This document shows positions 52,085 through 60,511 of a stretch of 64,000 nt of DNA, piece after piece. The translations under genes were made by a program, and so were the position numbers. The notes under the pieces were generated by a model. It had not been told where the DNA came from and ran no database searches. It saw only the letters and a program-made list of their open reading frames with translations. Origin of the DNA: Bordetella genomosp. 10 (GTDB lineage Bacteria; Pseudomonadota; Gammaproteobacteria; Burkholderiales; Burkholderiaceae_B); assembly GCF_002261225.1 (NCBI RefSeq), contig NZ_NEVM01000002.1, forward strand, positions 1,116,001 through 1,180,000, written 5' to 3'. Within the stretch, counting starts at the first letter, position 1. The number at the start of each line of letters is the position of its first letter.

Positions 52085-52247
52085 CTGGACTTTTTTCTTG
52101 GGACTTTCCTGGACGGAATACTAAGACGGCCGTCCATATTGATCTATTCTCCTGGCGCGGTTCTGATATATCGATATGATATGGATCCCGCCGGCCGCAG
52201 CCTCCCTGGATATGCCGCCGGATACCGATGAAAACTCAACGTCCCTC
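52085..52247. promoter_or_regulatory. Divergent promoter of amidohydrolase and LysR gene
   Basis: The 163-base gap has an AT-rich core with the perfect palindrome ATATCGATAT at 52168-52177 and repeated GATAT elements (52165, 52173, 52178). LysR proteins usually bind such sites between themselves and the target gene. Confidence 0.4.
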
Positions 52248-53132
52248 ATGGAAACCCGACACCTGCGTTACTTCCTCGCCGTTGCCGACCATGGCAGCGT
52301 CAGCCGCGCCGCCGCCTGGCTGGGCGTGGCGCAGCCGGCGCTCAGCCAGGCGCTGGTCCGCATGGAGAAGAGCCTGGGCGTGCGGCTGTTCGAGCGCTCG
52401 CGCCGGGGCGCCGCCCTGACGCCGGCCGCCCGCGCCATCCTGGAGGACGTGCGCGCCAGCGTGGCCCGCATCGACGCGGCGGAAGCCCAGGCGCGGGACA
52501 TCGCCCGCGGCATCGCCGGCCAGCTTACCGTCGGGCTGGTCTCCACGGCGCTGTTCGACACCTTGCCCAGGGCGTTGCGGCAATTGCGGGAACGCGCGCC
52601 GGGCGTGAAGGTGATCCTGCGCGAAATGAGCAACGCGGAATTGGCGGACGCCTTGCAGGCCGGCGTCATCGACATCGGCCTGATGCACACGCCGGTGGCG
52701 GTAGGCGGCCGCATGCGCGAACGCCAGTTGCTGCGCGACCGCCTGGTGGCCGCGGTGCCGGACGATTTTCCCGTCGGCGGCGACGGGACGGTCACCCTGG
52801 CGCAGATCGCCGAGGCGGGGCTGGTCCTGTATCCGCGCGCGCAGTTGCCCATCCTGTACGAAGGCATCCTGGACGCGATGCGCAAGGCCGGCCACGAAAC
52901 CCATGTGGCCCAGGAGGCCAACCGCACGCTGACCGTGCTGGCCTGCGTCGCCGGCGGTTGCGGCGTGGGCTTGCTGCCCACGTGGATACGCGCGCTGAAT
53001 TTTCGCGGCGTGCGCTTCTGCGATGTCGCGGACGGCCACGACCTGCCCAGTTTCGATCTCAGCGCCATCTGGCCGGTGCGGTCCGTGCCCACGCTCGCGG
53101 ACCTGTTCGCCGGCCTGGATCTGGGCGCCTAG
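52248..53132 (+). CDS. LysR-family transcriptional regulator
   Basis: ATG 52248 starts a 294-residue protein with M-E-T-R-H-L-R-Y-F-L-A-V-A-D-H-G-S-V-S, typical for the subgroup. The HTH reads V-A-Q-P-A-L-S-Q-A-L. An effector domain begins L-T-V-G-L-V-S-T-A. An earlier ATG at 52176 is rejected for lack of family match. It likely controls the divergent amidohydrolase-Bug genes. The LysE gene follows after 75 bases in the same direction. Confidence 0.92.
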   Translation: METRHLRYFLAVADHGSVSRAAAWLGVAQPALSQALVRMEKSLGVRLFERSRRGAALTPAARAILEDVRASVARIDAAEAQARDIARGIAGQLTVGLVSTALFDTLPRALRQLRERAPGVKVILREMSNAELADALQAGVIDIGLMHTPVAVGGRMRERQLLRDRLVAAVPDDFPVGGDGTVTLAQIAEAGLVLYPRAQLPILYEGILDAMRKAGHETHVAQEANRTLTVLACVAGGCGVGLLPTWIRALNFRGVRFCDVADGHDLPSFDLSAIWPVRSVPTLADLFAGLDLGA

Positions 53133-53207
53133 ACGCAATCGAAATAAAATCCGGCCATCCGTTCATCCGCTTAGGTGCTTAGCCGCGCCATCCACCCGGG
53201 CACATGC

Positions 53208-53876
53208 ATGAGTTCTCTCGGCCTGATACACCTGCCGCTATTCGTCCTGTCGACCTTCCTGTTGAACGTCACCCCCGGCCCGGATACCGCCTACGTCGTC
53301 GGGCGCAGCCTGGCGCAGGGCAGGGCGGCGGGGCTGGTGTCGAGCTTCGGCATTTCCGCGGGCTGCTGCGTTCACGTGCTCGCGGCGTCGCTGGGCCTGA
53401 GCGCCTTGCTGGCCACGTCGGTGTACGCGTTCGCCGCCATCAAATGCGCGGGCGCCATCTACCTTGCGTATCTCGGCGTGCGCATGATCTGGGCGACGCG
53501 CGGCCGCAAGCCTTCCGCCGCAACAGCCGGGAGGCCCGCGGCGGGACGGCGCGCGCGGCCGGCGCAATCCTATGGAAAGCTGTTTTCCCAAGGTTTCCTG
53601 ACCAACGTCCTGAATCCCAAGGTTGCCTTGTTCTTCCTGTCCTTCTTCCCGCAATTTGTCGAGCCCGACACGCAACATAGGACCTTGGCCTTCCTGGTGC
53701 TGGGCGGCATCTTCATCGCCATGTCGACCGTCTGGAACGGCATCGTGGCCTGGGTTTCCGCCAGCGTGTCGCGCGGGCTCTCCGGCAACGTGACGGTCAA
53801 GACCTGGGTGGACCGGGCCGTCGGCACGCTGTTCATCGGCGTGGCGGCCCGCATCGCCGCCACGCTGCGGCCCTAG
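53208..53876 (+). CDS. LysE/RhtB-family amino-acid exporter
   Basis: The 222-residue membrane protein has about six helices. Its family signature N-V-T-P-G-P-D-T-A-Y-V-V-G-R-S lies at residues about 19-33. G-I-S-A-G-C-C-V-H and F-L-T-N-V-L-N-P-K-V-A-L-F-F complete the LysE pattern. ATG 53208 is used; ATG 53204 is in another frame. It exports an amino acid or analogue; here perhaps the product of local amidase or oxidase genes. Confidence 0.93.
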   Translation: MSSLGLIHLPLFVLSTFLLNVTPGPDTAYVVGRSLAQGRAAGLVSSFGISAGCCVHVLAASLGLSALLATSVYAFAAIKCAGAIYLAYLGVRMIWATRGRKPSAATAGRPAAGRRARPAQSYGKLFSQGFLTNVLNPKVALFFLSFFPQFVEPDTQHRTLAFLVLGGIFIAMSTVWNGIVAWVSASVSRGLSGNVTVKTWVDRAVGTLFIGVAARIAATLRP

Positions 53877-53888
53877 CGCAATTTATTT

Positions 53889-54680
53889 CTAGCGCCGCGC
53901 GGCGATCTCGGCATGCCGGCGGGCAATGGCCTGGGCCGCGATCCGCATGCGTTCGACGACCCTGGGAAAGTTGTCGTGCGCCAGCCTTTCCGCCATGGCG
54001 GTGACGGTGACGGCGCCCAGGGCCGATCCCTCGGGGCCGGGGATGGGAACGGCGACGGCGCTGGTGCCTTGCATCAGCCCGATGGGCGCATGGGCGATGC
54101 CGCTCGTCCTGGCGCGGGCGACCCGGGCCAGGATCTCCGCCGGGTTCTCTCCCAGCACCGCGAGGCGCGCCGCGTTGGCCGCGACCACGGCGGCGCATTC
54201 CTCTTCGGTCAGGCAGGCGAGCAGGGCCACGCCGGACACGCCGACGCCCAGGGGACGACGCACGCCGACCTCGATCGACAGCACCTGTATGGGATGGCGT
54301 CCGGTGCGCCGGCCTATGCAGATCGAGTCGTGGCCGTGCCGGATGCTCAGGAACACGGTGTCGCCCACCTGGTCCGCCAGTTCGCTGAGATAGGGATCGG
54401 CCAGCGTTTGCAGCGGGAAGCGGCGCGTGCGCGCCAATCCCAGCAGGCTGATCTCCGGGCCGATGAGATAGCGCCGCGTCTCGGGATCCTGTTCGATGGC
54501 GTCTTCCTGGATCAGGGTCTTCAGCAGCCGGTGCACGGTCGGCCGGTTCAGGCCCGACATGCGCACCAGGTCGATCAGGCGTACGCCGCGTTCCTGGCCG
54601 CAAGCGACCAGGCGCAGGATGGCGACCGCGCGCCGCACGGTTTGCGCGCCGGCCGGGGTGTCCTCGGTTGCATCCCTCAT
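53889..54680 (-). CDS. IclR-family transcriptional regulator
   Basis: The 263-residue protein has an N-terminal winged helix (T-V-R-R-A-V-A-I-L-R-L-V, then G-L-N-R-P-T-V-H-R-L-L) and an IclR effector domain (P-L-G-V-G-V-S-G-V-A-L-L-A). It is co-directional with the flavin-reductase gene upstream (10-base gap). It is the likely regulator of the divergent Bug-RidA-amidohydrolase-FAH operon. Confidence 0.93.
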   Translation of the reverse strand: MRDATEDTPAGAQTVRRAVAILRLVACGQERGVRLIDLVRMSGLNRPTVHRLLKTLIQEDAIEQDPETRRYLIGPEISLLGLARTRRFPLQTLADPYLSELADQVGDTVFLSIRHGHDSICIGRRTGRHPIQVLSIEVGVRRPLGVGVSGVALLACLTEEECAAVVAANAARLAVLGENPAEILARVARARTSGIAHAPIGLMQGTSAVAVPIPGPEGSALGAVTVTAMAERLAHDNFPRVVERMRIAAQAIARRHAEIAARR

Positions 54681-54690
54681 GGTCTTTCCG

Positions 54691-55320
54691 TCATGGTTTG
54701 CCCGGCATGACGGATTTCGGCGTCTGCCGTATCGCCTGCTTGGTGACGATGGGCCCCAGGGACGCATAGTTGGGGCCGCCGATGCGGCACACCGGGCGCA
54801 GCCGCTCCGTGTCTATCTTGCCGTCGCGCGCCAGGCCGTCGCGGATATGGAAGACCAGGACTTCGCCGACGAAGAACTCGGCGCCGGTGTCGCCATAGGG
54901 CGTGACGCTATGGAAGCGGCATTCCATGCTTATGGGCGCGGCGGCCAGGCGCGGCGTGGCGATGCGTTCGCCGGGGATCACCTCCAGTCCCAGCAATTCC
55001 ACTTCGCTGACCTCGGGCGGATGTTCCTCCGCGCTCGCATGGATGGCGTCGAGCAGGGTCTCGTCGCCAACGTTCACCACGAAATGCCCATGGTCGAGGA
55101 TGTTGCGCGCCGTGTCCTTGCGCTGGCCGGCCTTGCGGCCAAGGTTCACGCCGATCATGGGCGGCGTATTCGAGACGAAGGTGTAGCAACTGAAGGGGGC
55201 GAGGTTGACCTTGCCGCCGGGGCCGAGGGTGCTGATCCAGGCAATGGGACGCGGCACCACGATGCCGCTCATGAGCTTGTAGGTCTGTTCCGGCGTGAGT
55301 TCCTGCGCGGCGATACGCAT
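54691..55320 (-). CDS. Flavin reductase-like FMN-binding protein
   Basis: The 209-residue split-barrel protein has S-G-I-V-V-P-R-P-I-A-W-I-S-T, then P-F-S-C-Y-T-F-V-S-N-T-P-P and N-L-G-R-K-A-G. These mark the flavin-reductase/FMN-binding family that reduces free FMN or acts as a cofactor-bound oxidoreductase. A partner monooxygenase is not adjacent, but the FMN-dependent enzyme at 14934-16259 would need one. It is transcribed with the IclR gene and opposite to the Bug operon. Confidence 0.9.
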   Translation of the reverse strand: MRIAAQELTPEQTYKLMSGIVVPRPIAWISTLGPGGKVNLAPFSCYTFVSNTPPMIGVNLGRKAGQRKDTARNILDHGHFVVNVGDETLLDAIHASAEEHPPEVSEVELLGLEVIPGERIATPRLAAAPISMECRFHSVTPYGDTGAEFFVGEVLVFHIRDGLARDGKIDTERLRPVCRIGGPNYASLGPIVTKQAIRQTPKSVMPGKP

Positions 55321-55620
55321 GATGGGATTTGTCTCTCTCTGTCTCGTTGGTGTTCCTGGCCACCGGCGTCGGGCGTCCAAGTAATGAACTATCGGCCGGC
55401 CCCGCAGCCGGCGCGATGGCGGGCGCCCGGCCACGCCTGCCCGGCTATTCACCGCCATTTTCGGCGTTTCCAGCGGACAGCGTCACCACGCCGAAAAACT
55501 CATTCCCGGATTAAGTCCGGCATTTGGACTTTTCAGGAATTTTTGCGTTGTCGCGCGGCGCGCAAATTCCTAGAGTTTGTCCTCACAAGATCGACACACA
55601 CGACACCGGAGACAACCATC
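55321..55620. promoter_or_regulatory. Divergent promoter with nested IclR-like dyads
   Basis: AAGTCC-N7-GGACTT (55513-55518, 55526-55531) lies between ATTCC at 55502 and GGAATTT at 55536-55542. A matching AAATTCC occurs at 55564-55570. GGAAATT/AATTTCC-type dyads are known IclR-family sites. No other gene is seen in this 300-base gap. Confidence 0.45.
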
Positions 55621-56592
55621 ATGACCCACCGCTTTCTGGCGCGGGCCTGCGCCGCCGTCGCGCTGGCCGGCCTGGCCTCCATCGCCCACGCCGCCTGGCC
55701 CGACAAACCCGTGCGCATCATCGTGCCGTACCCGCCCGGCGGCAATGTGGACGTGGCCGCGCGGCTGATCGCGCCCGGCCTGCAATCGGCCCTGGGGCAG
55801 ACCTTCATCGTCGAGAACAAGCCCGGCGCGGGCGGGATGATCGCCGGCGAGTACGTGGCGCGTTCCGAACCCGACGGCTACACGCTGTTCATGGCGGCGA
55901 ACGGCCCCTTGCTGTTCAGCCCGCTGATCTTCAAGCGCGAGGCCTACAAGTGGGACCGCGATTTCGCGCCGATCAGTTCGATTTCCTATACCCCGCTGGT
56001 GCTGGAAGTGAAACCGTCGCTGCCGGTGAAGACCTTGGGCGAACTGATCGCGCTGGCCAAGAAGGAGCCGGGCAAGCTGACCATGGCGTCGCCCGGCGCG
56101 GGCACGACCAATCACCTGGTCAGCGAGTTGCTGCAGCACGTCACCGGCGCGCGCTGGACCACGGCGCAGTACAAGGGCAACGCGCCCGCCAATACCGATC
56201 TCCTGGGCGGCCAGGTCGACTTCCAGTTCGACCAGGTCTCGGTGGCGTCGCCCTTCATCCGGGACGGCAAGCTGCGCGCCCTGGCGGTGACCACCGCGCA
56301 GCGGGTGCCGATGCTGCCGGACGTGCCGACGTTCGCCGAGGCGGGCATCAAGGACGTGGAAGCGTCGACGTTCACCGGTTTGCTGGCCCCCAAGGGCACG
56401 CCGCCGGAAATACTCGCCAAATTGAGCAAGGCGCTGGACGGCATCCTCAAGCAGCCCGACATCGTCAAGCGCTTCGACGACCTGGGCGCCGAGGCGCGCG
56501 CCAGTTCGCCGGAGGACTTCACCCGCTACCTGGCCGCCGAGGACGCCCGCTGGACGCCCATCATCGAGCAGGCGCACATCACCGCCAATTGA
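55621..56592 (+). CDS. Bug-family periplasmic solute receptor
   Basis: The 323-residue precursor has a signal peptide to A-H-A. It opens W-P-D-K-P-V-R-I-I-V-P-Y-P-P-G-G-N-V-D-V-A-A-R, with V-E-N-K-P-G-A-G-G and D-G-Y-T-L-F. In this protein the usual V-P-Y-K-G is A-Q-Y-K-G-N-A-P-A. A long in-frame extension back to 54496 is an artefact. First gene of the RidA-amidohydrolase-FAH-HpaH operon, so it likely binds the compound they degrade. Confidence 0.93.
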   Translation: MTHRFLARACAAVALAGLASIAHAAWPDKPVRIIVPYPPGGNVDVAARLIAPGLQSALGQTFIVENKPGAGGMIAGEYVARSEPDGYTLFMAANGPLLFSPLIFKREAYKWDRDFAPISSISYTPLVLEVKPSLPVKTLGELIALAKKEPGKLTMASPGAGTTNHLVSELLQHVTGARWTTAQYKGNAPANTDLLGGQVDFQFDQVSVASPFIRDGKLRALAVTTAQRVPMLPDVPTFAEAGIKDVEASTFTGLLAPKGTPPEILAKLSKALDGILKQPDIVKRFDDLGAEARASSPEDFTRYLAAEDARWTPIIEQAHITAN

Positions 56593-56684
56593 CTTCCGCC
56601 ACGCAGGCCGGGGCCCTCGCGGGAACCGGCCATGCGGCGCCGAACCGCCATCACCGCGCATCGCGCGCTTTCCGGGACATCGCC

Positions 56685-57077
56685 ATGAGCAGACGCAGCA
56701 TCTACGCCGAAGGCTTCAGCCACAAGAACCCCATTCCCGCCGCCTGCCGTATCGGCGGCATGCTCTATTCGGGCAGCATCCAGGGCACCGATCCCGCCAC
56801 CGGCGCCTATGGCGCGACGATGGAACGCCAATGCGAACTGATGTTCGACCATGTGCGCCGCATCGTCGAGGCGGGCGGCGGCTCGCTCGCGGACATCGTC
56901 AAGATGACGGTGTGGATGCGCGACCGCAACCAGCGGGCCGCCCTGAACGCGGTCTGGCTGCGCGCCTTCCCGAATCCCGAGGACCGTCCCGCGCGCCACA
57001 CCATGAAGGCCGACCTGGACGGCGACAAGCTCATCGAGTGCGACTTCATCGCCGTCCTGCAAGGAGAGGCGGCATGA
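56685..57077 (+). CDS. RidA (YjgF/YER057c/UK114) family protein
   Basis: The 130-residue protein has the RidA fold: I-P-A-A-C-R-I-G-G-M-L-Y-S-G-S-I-Q-G-T-D, then G-G-S-L-A-D-I-V-K-M-T-V-W, and the conserved Arg in R-P-A-R-H-T. RidA proteins hydrolyse reactive enamines/imines or related intermediates. It sits 92 bases after the Bug gene and overlaps the amidohydrolase start by four bases. Confidence 0.92.
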   Translation: MSRRSIYAEGFSHKNPIPAACRIGGMLYSGSIQGTDPATGAYGATMERQCELMFDHVRRIVEAGGGSLADIVKMTVWMRDRNQRAALNAVWLRAFPNPEDRPARHTMKADLDGDKLIECDFIAVLQGEAA

Positions 57078-57946
57078 CCCAATACCAATCCTTCCAGCCC
57101 CATCCCAGCGCGCCCCGCACCCGGCTGCCGGCCGGCGCCTGCGACAGCCAGTTCCACGTGTTCGGCCCCGCCGACCGTTATCCGGTGCGTCCGGGCGCCG
57201 CTTATGAAATGCCCAGCGCGACCATCGAGGTCGCCCTGAAGCTGCATCGCCTGCTCGGCATCGAGCGCGGCGTCATCGTGCAGGCGACGACCTACGGCGC
57301 CGACCACCAGGTCGTGCTGGACGGCCTGGCGGCGGCCGGGCCGAACTATCGCGGCTGCGCCAACGCGGCGGTGCTGGCCGAGCGCGACGATGCCTATATC
57401 GCCAAGCTGCATGACGCCGGCGTGCGGGGCGCCCGCTACACCCGCCAGGGCCTGGGCATCAGCATGGAGCCGGCCGTCTACCGGCGGTCCATCGCGCGCC
57501 TGCGCGAACTGGGCTGGTACGCCAAATTCCAGCCCGAGCCCGACGGCATCATGGCCCAGGTGGAGCAGTTCGAGGATCTGGACATTCCCGTGATCATCGA
57601 CCATATGGGACGCGCCAACCCCGCGGCGGGGGAGAGCGATCCCAGCCGCCGCAAACTGCTGGAACTGCTCGAGCGCGGCAATTTCTGGGTGATGCTGTCG
57701 CTCTCGGAAAAACTGTCCCGCGCCGGCGAACCCTGGGACGACGTGGTGCCCCTGGCGCAGGCGCTGATCCAGGCCAATCCGGACCGCGTGATCTGGGGCA
57801 GCGACTGGCCGCATCCGGTATCCGTCAAGGCCACGCCCGACGAGGGCCGCCTGGTCGACCTGGTGGCGCGCTACGCGGGCGACGCGGACACCCTGAAGAA
57901 AATCATGGTCGACAACCCGGCCCGCCTCTTTGGATACGACAAATGA
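57074..57946 (+). CDS. Amidohydrolase, LigI/PDC-lactonase-like
   Basis: The 290-residue TIM-barrel enzyme has C-D-S-Q-F-H-V-F-G-P-A-D-R-Y-P at strand 1, I-I-D-H-M-G-R and I-W-G-S-D-W-P-H-P. At the first metal-site His the residue is Gln (S-Q-F-H); LigI itself works without metal, so this may not abolish activity. AAGGAGAGG precedes ATG 57074. It overlaps RidA and FAH genes, showing tight coupling. It likely hydrolyses a lactone on the way to open-chain dicarboxylates. Confidence 0.9.
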   Translation: MTQYQSFQPHPSAPRTRLPAGACDSQFHVFGPADRYPVRPGAAYEMPSATIEVALKLHRLLGIERGVIVQATTYGADHQVVLDGLAAAGPNYRGCANAAVLAERDDAYIAKLHDAGVRGARYTRQGLGISMEPAVYRRSIARLRELGWYAKFQPEPDGIMAQVEQFEDLDIPVIIDHMGRANPAAGESDPSRRKLLELLERGNFWVMLSLSEKLSRAGEPWDDVVPLAQALIQANPDRVIWGSDWPHPVSVKATPDEGRLVDLVARYAGDADTLKKIMVDNPARLFGYDK

Positions 57947-58821
57947 AATGGCTTTCCTTCGAATATCGGGGCCGCGAGCGCTTCGGGCTGCTGCGCGGCG
58001 AGGATGAGATCGTCGATCTCAGCGAACAGGGCCACGCCAGCCTGCGCGCCGCGATCGCGGCGCAGGCCTTGCCCGAACTGGCGCGCCGCGCGGCGGGAGC
58101 AGGCAATACGGAAAGCGGCAGTCCGCTGCGCCTGTCGGACGTGCGGCTGTTGCCGCCCATACCCGCGCCGGAGAAGATCATCTGCGTGGGCGTCAACTAC
58201 GGCAACCGCAACGAGGAATACAAGGACGGCAGCGCGCCGCCCGCGTATCCCAGCGTCTTTCCGCGTTTCCCGGGCTCGTTCGTGGGACACGGAGAGCCCT
58301 TGCTGCGTCCGCGCGTGTCCCGGCAATTGGACTATGAAGGCGAAATCGCCCTCATCATCGGCAAGCGCGGGCGGCACATCGCGGCGGCCGACGCCTGGTC
58401 CCACGTCGCGGGACTGACCTGCTGCAACGAGGGCACGGTGCGCGACTGGGTGCGCCACGGCAAGTTCAACGTGACGCAGGGCAAGAATTTCGACCGCAGC
58501 GGCGCGATGGGACCCTGGATGGCGAGCGCGGACGAATTCGATCCCGCGGCGCCGTTGACGGTGACCACCCGCGTCAACGGCGAGCAGCGGCAGCACGACA
58601 CCACCGCCAACCTCATGTTCCCCTTCGCCGAGTTGATCCGCTACATCTCCATCTGGACCACGCTGGAGCCGGGCGACGTCATCTCGACCGGCACGCCGGT
58701 GGGCGCGGGCGTGCGCTTCGATCCCCCGCGCTTTCTCGAACCGGGCGACGTGGTCGAAGTGGAGGTGCCGGGCATCGGCACGCTGTCGAACACCGTGGCC
58801 GATGAGACGGCCGCTGCGTAA
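57943..58821 (+). CDS. Fumarylacetoacetate hydrolase (FAH) family protein
   Basis: The 292-residue protein has the FAH C-terminal domain with metal ligands in L-D-Y-E-G-E-I-A-L-I-I-G-K-R-G and P-G-D-V-I-S-T-G-T-P-V-G-A-G. The catalytic-loop motif reads G-V-N-Y-G-N-R-N-E-E: the usual His is Arg. This marks a distinct subgroup with uncertain chemistry. The ATGA overlap with the preceding gene indicates coupling. It acts on a 2,4-dioxo or enol dicarboxylate, as part of the cluster. Confidence 0.9.
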   Translation: MKWLSFEYRGRERFGLLRGEDEIVDLSEQGHASLRAAIAAQALPELARRAAGAGNTESGSPLRLSDVRLLPPIPAPEKIICVGVNYGNRNEEYKDGSAPPAYPSVFPRFPGSFVGHGEPLLRPRVSRQLDYEGEIALIIGKRGRHIAAADAWSHVAGLTCCNEGTVRDWVRHGKFNVTQGKNFDRSGAMGPWMASADEFDPAAPLTVTTRVNGEQRQHDTTANLMFPFAELIRYISIWTTLEPGDVISTGTPVGAGVRFDPPRFLEPGDVVEVEVPGIGTLSNTVADETAAA

Positions 58822-58862
58822 ACGCGGCCGCGCATGCCCGCAAAGACTTCCGAGGACTTCCC

Positions 58863-59645
58863 ATGCTCAATGAACAAGACCGTGCGCGCGCCGCCGAACT
58901 GTTGCTGGAGGCCGAGCGCACCGGCGTACCCACCACGCAACTGGCCCAGGCTTTCCCGGGGATGGAGATCGCGGACTCCTACGACATCCAGAAACGCATC
59001 ATCGACCGCAAGATCGCCGGCGGCGCGCGCCTGCGCGGCCACAAGATCGGCCTGACGTCCAAGGCCATGCAGAGCACCGTGGGCATCGACGAGCCCGACT
59101 ACGGCCACCTGCTCGATACGATGTTCTTCCAGGACGGCCAGGACATCTCCACGGAAAAGCTCATCGTGCCGCGCGTGGAGGTCGAGCTGGCCTTCGTGCT
59201 GGGCAAGCCCCTGCGCGGCCCCGGCGTGTCGCTGTTCGACGTGCTGGACGCGACGGACTACGTCGTGCCCGCGCTGGAGATCATCGACGGCCGCAGCAAG
59301 TATCCGCGCACCATCGTCGACAACATCGCCGACAACGCGGCCTGCGCCGGCATCGTCCTGGGCGGCAGGCCGGTGCGGCCGATGGACGTCGACCTGCGCT
59401 GGGTGGGCGCCATCCTGCTGAAGAACGGCGTCATCGAGGAATCCGGGGTGTCGGCGGCGGTGCTGGGCCATCCGGCGCTGGGCATCGCCTGGCTGGCCAA
59501 CAAACTGGCCCTGCACGATGCCGGCCTGGAAGCGGGCCACATCGTCCTGGCCGGGTCGTTCACCCGGACCGTGGCCGTGGGGCCGGGCGACACGCTGCAC
59601 GCCGACTACGGCAAGCTGGGCGGCATCTCCGTCCACTTTTCCTGA
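58863..59645 (+). CDS. hpaH: 2-oxohepta-4-ene-1,7-dioate hydratase-like protein (HpaH/MhpD family)
   Basis: The 260-residue enzyme shows the 2-keto-4-pentenoate hydratase family pattern: H-K-I-G-L-T-S-K-A-M-Q, V-E-V-E-L-A-F-V-L-G-K-P and P-A-L-E-I-I-D-G-R. Those Glu residues are the metal ligands. It adds water to a 2-oxo-enoate generated after ring cleavage. Length and motifs fit HpaH, but the substrate may be different because other hpa genes are absent. Last gene of the operon before a GntR gene. Confidence 0.88.
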   Translation: MLNEQDRARAAELLLEAERTGVPTTQLAQAFPGMEIADSYDIQKRIIDRKIAGGARLRGHKIGLTSKAMQSTVGIDEPDYGHLLDTMFFQDGQDISTEKLIVPRVEVELAFVLGKPLRGPGVSLFDVLDATDYVVPALEIIDGRSKYPRTIVDNIADNAACAGIVLGGRPVRPMDVDLRWVGAILLKNGVIEESGVSAAVLGHPALGIAWLANKLALHDAGLEAGHIVLAGSFTRTVAVGPGDTLHADYGKLGGISVHFS

Positions 59646-59705
59646 AAACTGAAAAGGGCGGCGCGGGATTTGGTCGTGCGGGGCGCGATCACGGCGCGGC
59701 GATTT

Positions 59706-59750
59706 ATCGGTTGCCTGGACCGATATATAGGCGTTGTCATCCTGTATACA
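59706..59750. promoter_or_regulatory. Operator-like dyads upstream of GntR gene
   Basis: ATCGGT-N7-ACCGAT (59706-59711, 59719-59724) and the palindrome TGTATACA (59743-59750) lie 44-88 bases before the GntR start. TGTATACA fits the GntR/FCD consensus, and a similar GTATAC is upstream of the GntR gene at 47.5 kb. Confidence 0.45.
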
Positions 59751-59793
59751 AAACCATATACTTGTGCAAAATAATTTCCCCTTGCACACAGGC

Positions 59794-60501
59794 ATGGTCA
59801 GAGAGACAAATCCCGACGTCGGCCGCACCCGCGTTTTCGACGCCGTCAACGAGCACCTCAAGTCCTTGCGCGAAGGGCTGACCGAGCCCGTGCGCATCGG
59901 CGAGGAGGCGCTGGCGGAGCAATTGGGCGTCAGCCGCACGCCGGTGCGCGAAGCGCTGATCCGGCTCGACGGCATGGGCATGGTCCGCCTGCGTCCGGGC
60001 AGGGGCGCCTTGCTCATGCCGGTCACCGACGCGGAGTACCTGGAGTGGCTGCAGATCCGCGAGCACCTGGAAGGGCTGGCGACGCGGGAAGCGGCGCTCA
60101 ACGCATCCGGACGCGACGTGGAGCAGCTACGCGCCATCTTCGCGCCGTTCCAGGCGCCGTCCGGCCGAAGCGGCGAAAAGGGCGATCGCGGCCGCGACCG
60201 CGAGGGCGACGAGGCCTACGCCGAGGCCAACGTGCTTTTTCACAAGGAAATCATGCGCCTGTCGGGCAATGGCCTGCTGGCGCGCATCTGGGAATCGTTC
60301 GGACATCGGCAGACCAGCGCCCGCCGCCAGGTCATCGCGCGCCTGCAACGGCGCGACCAGTCCCTGAACGACCACCTGGAGATCATCGAAGCCATCCATC
60401 GGCGAGATCCCGATGCCGCCGAAAGCCTGGCGCGTGCGCACGTGCGCGCGATCCTCGACGCGGTCAAGCAATCCCTCGAACCCTCCCACTCCTTTTCCTG
60501 A
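59794..60501 (+). CDS. GntR-family regulator, FCD subgroup
   Basis: ATG 59794 gives a 235-residue protein. It has a winged helix (I-G-E-E-A-L-A-E-Q-L-G-V-S-R-T-P-V-R-E-A-L) and an FCD domain (A-N-V-L-F-H-K-E-I-M-R, then L-N-D-H-L-E-I-I-E-A-I-H). A charged Gly/Arg/Asp-rich insert near residues 118-140 is unusual. The second FAH gene follows after 10 bases, so both probably form one transcript. Confidence 0.92.
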   Translation: MVRETNPDVGRTRVFDAVNEHLKSLREGLTEPVRIGEEALAEQLGVSRTPVREALIRLDGMGMVRLRPGRGALLMPVTDAEYLEWLQIREHLEGLATREAALNASGRDVEQLRAIFAPFQAPSGRSGEKGDRGRDREGDEAYAEANVLFHKEIMRLSGNGLLARIWESFGHRQTSARRQVIARLQRRDQSLNDHLEIIEAIHRRDPDAAESLARAHVRAILDAVKQSLEPSHSFS

Positions 60502-60511
60502 GTCCATCGAC

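Noticed and set aside
54496..56592. 698-codon open frame covering the IclR/flavin-reductase region in antisense and the Bug gene
   Set aside because: Only the part from ATG 55621 has a signal peptide and Bug similarity; the first 375 codons are antisense shadow of real genes in GC-rich DNA.
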